Below the pieces are notes generated by a model that had not been told where the DNA came from, did not search any database, and saw only the letters and a program-made list of their open reading frames with translations. The position numbers and the translations under genes are program-made. From assembly GCA_030617125.1 (NCBI GenBank), contig JAUWWA010000144.1:1-5739 (forward strand): a DNA stretch of 5,739 nt, written 5' to 3'. Below, piece after piece: positions 1 through 5,055 of this stretch. Positions within the stretch are counted from its first letter, which is position 1. Each line of letters begins with the position of its first letter. This stretch comes from Pirellulales bacterium. GTDB lineage: Bacteria > Planctomycetota > Planctomycetia > Pirellulales > Thermoguttaceae.

Positions 1-105
1 ACCCCTCAAAGGTCTCGCGCGGCCGCTGAAGTGGCAACCATTTGGAGTATGGGTGGATTTTCCCACTTATTGCGGGCGATTCGGTGTTGATTGCTTCTCC
101 CGCCG

Positions 106-195
106 CTAATGGTGAAACCGCCGGGCGGTCGCCCGGATGCTCATCTCGTCCCGATACGCCCTGCGTATCCTCGCATAATCTTCCACCGTAAGCAT
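106..195 (-). pseudogene. istA: IS21-family transposase IstA, N-terminal remnant
   Basis: Read on the minus strand from ATG at 195-193, this frame gives 29 residues beginning MLTVEDYARIRRAYRD and continuing through MSIRATARRFHH to a TAG stop at 108-106. This is the typical start of IstA, the DDE transposase of IS21-family elements: an N-terminal helix-turn-helix that is normally followed by an SRRKIRE-like stretch. Here the stop sits where that Ser is expected and is followed in frame by Arg-Arg, so a TCG to TAG change is the simplest explanation. After about ten more codons the frame stops again and the similarity is lost. A good ribosome binding site (GGAGG, five bases before ATG) survives on the minus strand. 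Full IstA is about 400-500 residues, so over 90 percent is missing or lies left of the window, and no istB is seen. The family call is from memory of its N-terminal motif; confidence is good for IS21 and low for any particular subgroup. Confidence 0.72.
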
Positions 196-208
196 CCTTG
201 CCTCCCCC

Positions 209-239
209 ATACTGGTGTCATGATGCCAAACACCAGTAT
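209..239. repeat. Perfect 10-bp inverted repeat upstream of istA remnant
   Basis: ATACTGGTGT at 209-218 and ACACCAGTAT at 230-239 are exact reverse complements separated by 11 bases. On the minus strand the hairpin ends 13 bases before the istA start codon and abuts its GGGGGAGG ribosome binding site. It would therefore lie in the istA leader or in the left end of the IS element. It could be a transposase or regulator binding site, or a translation-limiting hairpin. There is no U-tract, so a terminator is unlikely. Confidence 0.7.
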
Positions 240-558
240 AAGGAGGCTGCTACGGTGGGTTCCGTTCCACGCCGATTTCTTCCCCGAGGTGGGTCCCCTT
301 TGCTCGCCGATCTCCACACACCCCTTTCTGCCCGCCAGCATACTGCCGCGAAATGCTACGCCAGAGCCCCCACGGCGTCCGCCTGGGCCTTCCAAACGTA
401 AAAGAAGACGCACGCAGCCGTGATCAGCATCCGGTCAAACGCGACGAGGGCCACTCGAGTCCATGGGCATTTTGTGCTACCACTTGCAAACGCTGCCGAT
501 GATGCTAAAATGTCGAAAACCCTCGGGAAAAACGGGTTTTTCGGCGGGGCTTGCGAGT
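240..558. other. Stretch without a recognisable gene
   Basis: I see no credible gene on either strand between the hairpin near the istA remnant and the tRNA-Ile fragment. Open frames here have low-complexity, Pro- and Arg-rich translations, overlap one another on both strands, and match no family I know. An AAGGAGG at 240-246 lies 8 bases before a GTG (255-257) that opens a 49-codon frame to 401, but its product is not recognisable. If the downstream tRNA-Ile fragment is an attachment scar, this stretch would be the terminal DNA of the integrated element. Confidence 0.5.
515..542. repeat. AT-rich inverted repeat beside the tRNA-Ile fragment
   Basis: GAAAACCC at 515-522 is nearly complementary to GGGTTTTTC at 534-542, with one extra T. 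An alternative register pairs GAAAAAC (527-533) with GTTTTTC (536-542) around two bases. The A-rich left arm and T-rich right arm resemble a bidirectional terminator. The element ends 16 bases before the tRNA-like sequence begins. Function is not determined: it could be a terminator closing the left-hand DNA or recombinase arm sites next to an attachment core. Confidence 0.4.
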
Positions 559-603
559 CCCCTGATAAGGATGAGGTCCGAGGTTCGAATCCTCGTACGC
601 CCA
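559..603 (+). pseudogene. tRNA-Ile(GAT), 3' half only
   Basis: The sequence matches the second half of a tRNA-Ile(GAT). It has anticodon loop CTGATAA (562-568, anticodon GAT at 564-566), 3' anticodon stem GGATG (569-573), variable loop AGGTC (574-578), a perfect T-arm of CGAGG, TTCGAAT and CCTCG (579-595), acceptor 3' strand TACGCCC (596-602), and discriminator A (603). No CCA is encoded. Upstream there is no D-arm (no GCTCA...GAGC) and no GGGCGTA-like 5' acceptor strand. The 5' anticodon stem pairs only in the two bases next to the loop. It is therefore not a functional tRNA as it stands. It could be the displaced 3' half left when an element integrated into a tRNA-Ile gene, or a deletion remnant. 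It lies 129 bases before tRNA-Ala(TGC), the usual partner of tRNA-Ile(GAT), which suggests an ancestral Ile-Ala pair. Confidence 0.7.
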
Positions 604-732
604 CTGGGAACTGGTAACCCGCCAAAAGTGAGGGGACTGGCTCCTCTTCGTGTGTCATTGGAATTGCTCCGCGGCGAACGTGTGGCGAAAAGGCGTCTGT
701 CCCCTTTTTCTTCACGACATAGCAGGGCACTG

Positions 733-805
733 GGGGACGTAGCTCAATTGGGAGAGCACCGGCTTTGCAAGCCGGGGGTTGGCGGTTCGAGCCCGCTCGT
801 CTCCA
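733..805 (+). tRNA. tRNA-Ala(TGC)
   Basis: A complete 73-nt cloverleaf can be drawn. The acceptor stem pairs GGGGACG (733-739) with CGTCTCC (798-804). The D-arm pairs GCTC (742-745) with GAGC (754-757). The anticodon stem pairs CCGGC (759-763) with GCCGG (771-775) around loop TTTGCAA, with anticodon TGC at 766-768. The T-arm pairs GGCGG (781-785) with CCGCT (793-797) around TTCGAGC, and the discriminator is A805. Position 3:70 is the G:U wobble (G735, U802) that is the classical alanine identity element. CCA is not encoded, so it must be added by tRNA nucleotidyltransferase. No rRNA gene is adjacent within the window, so this is not visibly part of an rRNA operon. It would decode GCN alanine codons. 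Confidence 0.96.
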
Positions 806-872
806 CTTTCTTCTCTGGGCTCCTTCAGTCGTGCCGTCGCCGCGCGTCCTGGTTGCCCGGCGCGGGAGAACT

Positions 873-901
873 TTGACACAGCCGACGCGCGGAAATATAA
901 T
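873..901 (+). promoter_or_regulatory. Perfect-consensus sigma70-type promoter
   Basis: TTGACA (873-878) and TATAAT (896-901) are both exact consensus hexamers separated by exactly 17 bases. Transcription would start near 907-910, giving a leader of about 60 bases before the nucleotide-sugar dehydrogenase start. There is no other gene between them, so the promoter is assigned to that gene. It lies 67 bases after tRNA-Ala. Confidence 0.85.
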
Positions 902-967
902 AAGGGTTTTTGGCGACTTCGGCGAGCATTGTGAGTTGGGTCCGATCTAATGAGAGGAGTAGCTACT

Positions 968-2614
968 GTGTCAGTGGAATCCATTAGTCCGTCTGGGGAG
1001 AAATTCCCGATTCCGGAGAAGTCCGAATACGCCAAGGAGATGATCCGCCTGAAGAAACTTGTCGAGCAGGCCCGCAAGGAAAACAGGGAGATCGTCGTCG
1101 TGATGGGCGTCGGCTTTGTCGGGGCGGTGATGGCCGCCATCATCGCCGACACGGTTGACAAGAAGACCGGCAAGTCGAGCAAGTTCGTCATCGGCTGCCA
1201 GCGGCCCAGCACGCGGAGCTATTGGAAGATCCCGTTGCTTAACCGCGGCGAGTCGCCAGTCAAGGCCGAGGACCCCGAAGTCGATCCGATGATCGCCCGT
1301 TGCGTTTTGGAGAAGAAGACGTTGACGGCCACGTTCAACAGCGATTGCTTGGCGCTGGCCGACTGCGTGGTCGTCGACGTGCAGTGCGACTACACGAAGC
1401 AAGAGCTGGGCAACATGCGCTCCGGCGAAGCGGAGATGTCGGCCCTGGAAGCGACGATGCGGACAATCGGCGAGAAGATCCAGCCGCATTGTCTTACGCT
1501 GATCGAGACGACCGTTGCGCCGGGCACGACGGAGTTCGTCGCGTGGCCGATCATGAAGAAGGCGTTCGCCGGGCGCGGCATCAAGACCGAGCCGCTACTG
1601 TCGCACAGTTTCGAGCGAGTGATGCCGGGTAAGGAGTACGTGGCGTCGATTCGCGACTTCTGGCGTGTCTGCTCCGGTTGCACCAACGAGGCTCGAAGAC
1701 GCGTCGAGAAATTCCTCCACGAGGTGCTCAACACCGAAGACTTCCCGCTGACCGTCATGGATCGTCCGATCGAGTCGGAGACAACGAAGATCGTCGAAAA
1801 CTCGTATCGGGCGACGATCCTGGCGTTTCTGAACGAGTGGAGCGTGTTTGCCGAGCGCAACGGGGTGGACCTGATCAAGGTGATCGAGGCGATCCGTATG
1901 CGCCCCACCCACAGCAACATCATTTTCCCCGGGCCGGGTATCGGCGGATACTGTCTCCCGAAGGACGCCGGGCTGGGCTACTGGGCCTACAAGCATATCC
2001 TCGGCTTCGAAGACGGTGACAATGTCTTCAAGATCAGCCCAACGGCCGTCGACATCAACGACACCCGCTCGCTCCACGTCGCCGAACTGACGCGCGACGC
2101 CTTGCGCAACATGGGCCGCTACATCGCCGGCGCCGACGTGATCATCTGTGGGGGAAGTTACCGCCAGGACGTCGGCGACACGCGTTACAGCGGCTCGGAA
2201 ATGGTGGTCCGCAAGCTCACCGAAATGGGGGCCGAGATGCGCGTCCACGACCCGTACCTGGATCACTGGTATGAACTCGAAAACCAGGATGTCTACCCCG
2301 CACCGGGCCTTTCGTGGTCGAGGTTCTTCCGTAATCAAGAGCACCTAGCCGACATCCGCGTGCAAGACGACCTGGCCGGCGCGCTTAAGGGCGCCGAGGC
2401 GATGATCCTCGCCGTGCCGCACCAGCCGTATCTACATCTCGACCCGGCCCAAGTGGTCAACTGGGCCGGCGGGCCGCTGGCCGTGATCGACTGCTTCGGC
2501 ATCCTCTGCGACGACGATATCCGCAAGTACTTCGAGTTGGGCTGCGAAGTCAAGGCGCTGGGCCGAGGCCACATCCAGCGAATCAAGGAACAGGTGCGGT
2601 CAAAGCCAGCATAA
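968..2614 (+). CDS. Nucleotide-sugar dehydrogenase (UDP-glucose/GDP-mannose dehydrogenase family)
   Basis: This cytosolic enzyme oxidises the C6 alcohol of an NDP-sugar to the uronic acid with two rounds of NAD(P) reduction, supplying precursors for surface polysaccharide. Counting from GTG968 (548 aa), the Rossmann motif GVGFVG is at 47-52, ETTVAPGTT at 180-188, HSFERVMPG at 213-221, the ESETTKIVEN helix with Lys274 and Asn278, and the active-site loop GGYCLPKD at 326-333 with nucleophile Cys329 and Asp333. The C-terminal domain begins around VIICGGSYRQD (about 392) and includes a VHDPYLD segment. All three domains are intact. At 548 residues it exceeds the usual 400-470 because of an N-terminal extension of about 40 residues and insertions. 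GTG968 is chosen because AGAGGAG (953-959) lies eight bases upstream; the in-frame ATG950 has no clear ribosome binding site and would add six residues. The substrate (UDP-Glc, UDP-GlcNAc, UDP-ManNAc or GDP-Man) cannot be told from the sequence. Oddity: the usual acidic residue after beta-strand 2 is Gln78. Confidence 0.93.
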   Translation: MSVESISPSGEKFPIPEKSEYAKEMIRLKKLVEQARKENREIVVVMGVGFVGAVMAAIIADTVDKKTGKSSKFVIGCQRPSTRSYWKIPLLNRGESPVKAEDPEVDPMIARCVLEKKTLTATFNSDCLALADCVVVDVQCDYTKQELGNMRSGEAEMSALEATMRTIGEKIQPHCLTLIETTVAPGTTEFVAWPIMKKAFAGRGIKTEPLLSHSFERVMPGKEYVASIRDFWRVCSGCTNEARRRVEKFLHEVLNTEDFPLTVMDRPIESETTKIVENSYRATILAFLNEWSVFAERNGVDLIKVIEAIRMRPTHSNIIFPGPGIGGYCLPKDAGLGYWAYKHILGFEDGDNVFKISPTAVDINDTRSLHVAELTRDALRNMGRYIAGADVIICGGSYRQDVGDTRYSGSEMVVRKLTEMGAEMRVHDPYLDHWYELENQDVYPAPGLSWSRFFRNQEHLADIRVQDDLAGALKGAEAMILAVPHQPYLHLDPAQVVNWAGGPLAVIDCFGILCDDDIRKYFELGCEVKALGRGHIQRIKEQVRSKPA

Positions 2615-2616
2615 AG

Positions 2617-2638
2617 CCGCGACCGGCGGTCGCGGTTT
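2617..2638 (+). terminator. Intrinsic terminator between convergent genes
   Basis: CCGCGACC (2617-2624) and GGTCGCGG (2628-2635) form a perfect 8-bp GC-rich stem with a three-base loop, followed by TTTC. It begins three bases after the dehydrogenase stop codon. On the minus strand the same hairpin follows the ABC ATPase stop (2656) and is trailed by CTTTAT, so it probably serves both convergent genes. The T-tract is short. Confidence 0.8.
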
Positions 2639-2655
2639 CATGGGACAGCCAACGG

Positions 2656-3765
2656 TCACGGCTTATTAAGGGATGTCTCCGTCGCCGGATCGAAGAAATG
2701 CATCTTCTCGATTAGCAGGGCCGGTGAGACCTGCTCGCCGACGGGGAATGTCTCGTGTGAATCGACACGGATGACAAAGCAATCGTCGCCGGTGCGCAAA
2801 TAGACGCGCGACTCGCAGCCCGCCGGCTCGACCACTTCCACGCTTGCCGTGATTCGCGTCGCGCCGGCGACGCGTTCAGCGGCCGCCGAACCGACATGCT
2901 CGGGCCGAATGCCGAGCGTGACCGGATGGTCCACGTAGTCTGAGAGCCCGGCGAGCGCGGCCTTCGGCACCGGCAAGACAAACCCGCCGTCGGCCGCAAA
3001 AACCAGTTGTCCGTCTTGCCATCGGACGTGCCCCTCGAAGAAGTTCATCGGCGGCGAGCCGACAAAGCCGGCGACGAACTTGTTTGCGGGCGAGTCGTAC
3101 AGCGCAACCGGATCGGCCACTTGCTGAATGACGCCGTGGCGCATCACCACGATCTGCTGGCCGAGAGTCATGGCCTCGACCTGATCGTGGGTGACGTAGA
3201 GCATGGTAGCGCCGAGCCGGACATGGAGCCGCTTGATCTCCATGCGCATCCGGGCGCGGAGTCCGGCGTCGAGATTCGAGAGCGGCTCGTCGAAGAGAAA
3301 CACGGCTGGTTTGCGCACGATGGCCCGGCCGACGGCCACGCGTTGGCGCTGCCCGCCCGAAAGGGCCTTCGGCCGCCGGTCGAGCAGGTTCTCCAAGCCG
3401 AGGATGTGAGCGGCCTCTTGAATGCGCGTCCGGATTTGGCTCTTTGGCAGCTTGCGCAATTTCAGAGCAAAAGCCATGTTCTCACGGGCCGTCATGTGCG
3501 GATAGAGGGCATGGTCCTGGAAGACCATGACGACGTTGCGATCCTTCGATGGCACGCCGTCGACAGCCTTCTCGCCGATCGAGATGGAGCCCGAAGTAAC
3601 CTCTTCCAGCCCGGCCACCATCCGCAACGTGGTCGATTTGCCGCAGCCGGACGGCCCGAGGATGACGACAAGCTGGCCGTCGGCGATTTCCAGTTGGAAG
3701 TCGCTCACTGCGGTGATGCCGCCGGGGTATACCTTGTGGACGTTTTCAAAGGCGATTTGGGCCAT
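2656..3765 (-). CDS. ABC transporter ATP-binding protein, MalK/UgpC/MsmK type
   Basis: This peripheral ATPase on the cytoplasmic face of the membrane powers an ABC importer, in this family usually for sugars, oligosaccharides or glycerol-3-phosphate. All nucleotide-binding motifs are present in the 369-aa product: Walker A GPSGCGKST at 37-45, Q-loop Gln83 in VFQDHALYPH, signature LSGGQRQR at 135-142, Walker B VFLFDEP with catalytic Glu160, D-loop SNLD at 163-166, and switch His193 in VTHDQ. The C-terminal part, from about 235, is the OB-fold/TOBE regulatory domain of this family, with the GIRPEHV motif at 285-291. Length is normal for MalK/UgpC proteins. The start ATG (3765-3763) has GGAG seven bases upstream on the minus strand. 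No permease or binding-protein genes are adjacent, so it is probably an orphan ATPase serving one or several importers encoded elsewhere. That is inference, and the substrate is unresolved. It converges on the dehydrogenase gene and shares its terminator. Confidence 0.95.
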   Translation of the reverse strand: MAQIAFENVHKVYPGGITAVSDFQLEIADGQLVVILGPSGCGKSTTLRMVAGLEEVTSGSISIGEKAVDGVPSKDRNVVMVFQDHALYPHMTARENMAFALKLRKLPKSQIRTRIQEAAHILGLENLLDRRPKALSGGQRQRVAVGRAIVRKPAVFLFDEPLSNLDAGLRARMRMEIKRLHVRLGATMLYVTHDQVEAMTLGQQIVVMRHGVIQQVADPVALYDSPANKFVAGFVGSPPMNFFEGHVRWQDGQLVFAADGGFVLPVPKAALAGLSDYVDHPVTLGIRPEHVGSAAAERVAGATRITASVEVVEPAGCESRVYLRTGDDCFVIRVDSHETFPVGEQVSPALLIEKMHFFDPATETSLNKP

Positions 3766-3991
3766 TGCGACGCTCCGACTCTACTCAAACGACAAACCTA
3801 GTCTACTTCCCGCAGTACCCCGGGGAAGGGCCGCACTACGAAGCCATCTTGGTCAAGCGGCCGGAGGAAATGTCCGAAGTCGGGTTCGATGCCCCTGGCG
3901 TGGCAAACCGGCGGCATATGGGGCCGGGCGGTGAGAGTCGGTCGTTACGGGGCAGCGTCATGTCGGCTAAGTCTCTTGGGGAGTAACTGCC

Positions 3992-4020
3992 TTGACGCTG
4001 GGAGAATGAAGCCGTAGGAT
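3992..4020 (+). promoter_or_regulatory. Candidate promoter placed for a leaderless transcript
   Basis: TTGACG (3992-3997, five of six consensus bases) and TAGGAT (4015-4020, four of six) are 17 bases apart. The -10 box ends only six bases before the ATG at 4027, so transcription would start at or next to the start codon. No ribosome binding site lies in the six bases before that ATG. It is probably the ancestral promoter of the REP-associated transposase whose first codons survive here. The hexamers are imperfect, so chance is possible. Confidence 0.45.
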
Positions 4021-4026
4021 TTTGAC

Positions 4027-4095
4027 ATGGCTCGACCCCTGCCCATTGAGTTTCCCGGTGCCCTGTACCATGTGATGTCCGGCGGCAGCGAGCGG
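4027..4095 (+). pseudogene. REP-associated tyrosine transposase (Y1_Tnp), N-terminal remnant
   Basis: The first residues, MARPLPIEFPGALYHVMSGG, match the very conserved start of REP-associated tyrosine transposases (RAYT, HUH superfamily), usually MARPLRIEFPGALYHVxxRGNER. Here the RGNER-like segment reads GGSER, and after about codon 23 the similarity stops. The HUH motif, the catalytic Tyr and the rest of the roughly 200-300 residue protein are absent. The frame continues without a break into a uroporphyrinogen-decarboxylase-family sequence, giving a 99-residue chimeric open frame ending in TGA at 4324-4326. The join is either a deletion endpoint or an insertion scar. The residual peptide cannot be an active transposase. 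Confidence 0.72.
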
Positions 4096-4673
4096 CCCGA
4101 CCTGCTGCGCGAAACCGTGGACGCCGTCAACGAAAACACGCTCCAGCTTGTGGACTTGGCGTGCGAGTCCCCCGCGAGTGTCGTCATCATGGGCGACAAC
4201 TTCTCCAGCGATATTCAGCCCCCTGCCTTCTTCGACAAATGGTCCCGTCCGTTCTACCGGGAGGCCCTTGTGCGGCTCCACCGCGCAGGAAAGTCCGTGG
4301 CCGTGTCCATATTGACGGCAAGCTGAAGGGAGCGCTGCGGATGATACGGGAAGTGGGAGCGGACTGCGCCGACGCCGTGACGCCTCTTCCACTGGGTGAT
4401 CTGACGGCCCAAGAATGCCGCGCCGAAGCCGGCAGTGAGTTCATTCTCTCTGGTGGGGTGTCGCCCGATCTCTGGCTCCCGGACGTCCCGCGGAAAGATT
4501 TCGAGGCAAGCGTGCATGCATAGCTTCAGCAGAAGGAAGTGAGTTTCAGATTCATCGCCGGCGCGGGCGACCAGGTTCCTCCCGGTGCGGAGGAAGAAAG
4601 AATCGCGCTGATGCGCGACCTTGTAGAAGACTACGGGCAGCTAGAAGAGACGCACACAGGCACGGCAGAATAA
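4096..4673 (+). pseudogene. Uroporphyrinogen decarboxylase (UROD)-family protein, broken C-terminal half
   Basis: Two successive frames read as the C-terminal half of a UROD-superfamily protein. The first carries NENTLQLVDLACES, the MGDNFSSD segment, and FDKW...YREALVRLHRAGKSVAV. Around 4303-4308 the reading must shift to the frame giving VHIDGKLKGA, REVGADCADAVTP, GDLTAQE and ILSGGVSPDLW. That frame meets TAG at 4521-4523 where Trp (TGG) would be expected (VHA-stop-LQQK), then continues with GAGDQVPPGAEEERIALMRD and DLVEDYG, the usual family C-terminus, to TAA at 4671-4673. The lesions are therefore loss of the N-terminal half (family proteins are roughly 340-400 aa), one frameshift and one nonsense codon. 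The family includes heme-pathway HemE and corrinoid methyltransferases such as MtaA/MtbA; this paralogue has H-x-D-G rather than a clear zinc-binding H-x-C motif, so HemE or methyltransferase function is not implied. It is not expressible as a single protein. Confidence 0.78.
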
Positions 4674-4766
4674 CCCGATCCCGTCGAGCGCCTGGGCCCC
4701 GAAGATGTCATCCGACACGAGGGGCTTGGCGGGTTGCTGAATCACTACCAGCGCAAAGCGGCGTGA
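4674..4766 (+). pseudogene. Possible C-terminal tail of an integrase-core (rve) transposase
   Basis: In the same frame as the second UROD segment, the 30 codons after TAA4671 read PDPVERLGPEDVIRHEGLGG and then LLNHYQRKAA before TGA (4764-4766). From memory, an LGGL-x3-Y-x-R-x-AA ending immediately before the stop is typical of many bacterial transposases with an integrase core domain. The catalytic DDE domain is absent, so this would be a remnant. The call rests on a short motif only. The boundary with the UROD part could lie somewhat further left, within about 4635-4673, where the UROD-like sequence fades. Confidence 0.38.
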
Positions 4767-4783
4767 ACAAACGGGTCCTGCAG

Positions 4784-4822
4784 GCATGGCCTCCCCGGCG
4801 GTCGTTTCTATGCCGGCCATGC
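4784..4822. repeat. 8-bp inverted repeat after the transposase-like tail
   Basis: GCATGGCC (4784-4791) and GGCCATGC (4815-4822) are exact reverse complements with 23 bases between them. The left arm begins 17 bases after the TGA at 4764-4766. There is no T-tract. It may be part of an insertion-sequence end or may be fortuitous. Confidence 0.35.
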
Positions 4823-5055
4823 GAAGAGCAATTCTCCACCCGTAGGGGGCATCGTGATCCTCCCGTCGGTTTTGAGAGCAGTTCGGGATGGCGACAATGC
4901 CGTTGCCGTTGATCCAGGCTCGCCAACTCCGCCCCCACTCACCTCGCCCCGGGGCAATCCCCCATGCGTGCCGAAAGTGATGCCTACCGGACGCTTACGG
5001 ATCTTCGGCCGGTACAAGCGTGGTGGTCCGGGATCCTGCATTGGTTGCTTTGGGG

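Noticed and set aside
91..423. 110-codon open frame on the plus strand and its 141-413 minus counterpart.
   Set aside because: Low-complexity Pro/Arg-rich translations with no family resemblance. The left part lies antisense to the istA remnant, which is the better explanation.
627..645. Hairpin near GAGGGG...CTCCTC between the tRNA-Ile fragment and tRNA-Ala.
   Set aside because: Short stem with a wobble pair and no T-tract; not supported as a terminator or regulatory element.
840..865. CCGCGC (840-845) and GCGCGG (860-865) as a terminator for tRNA-Ala.
   Set aside because: Only six base pairs with a 14-base loop, and no T-tract follows; chance is likely in GC-rich DNA.
356..876. Overlapping open frames on both strands (356-730 minus, 463-876 plus and others) with peptides such as VRGFEPRTSSLSG and GDVAQLGEHRLCKPG.
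   Set aside because: These peptides are well-known false translations across tRNA T-arms and anticodon arms. They coincide with the tRNA-Ile fragment and tRNA-Ala(TGC).
971..2344. Long antisense frames on the minus strand (971-1489, 1390-1923, 1595-2344).
   Set aside because: They are opposite the complete nucleotide-sugar dehydrogenase and are shadow frames typical of GC-rich codon bias. They have no recognisable motifs.
3007..3801. 264-codon plus-strand frame.
   Set aside because: It lies antisense to the ABC ATPase, whose motifs are all intact on the minus strand; the plus frame has no domain.
3765..3989. Open plus frame from a TTG, covering the interval between the ABC ATPase start and the RAYT remnant (translation includes YFPQYPGEGPHYEAILVKRP).
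   Set aside because: The translation looks somewhat protein-like, but it has no ribosome binding site, starts at the ATPase 5' end on the other strand, and matches no family I can name. I leave 3766-3991 as intergenic with a possible unidentified remnant.
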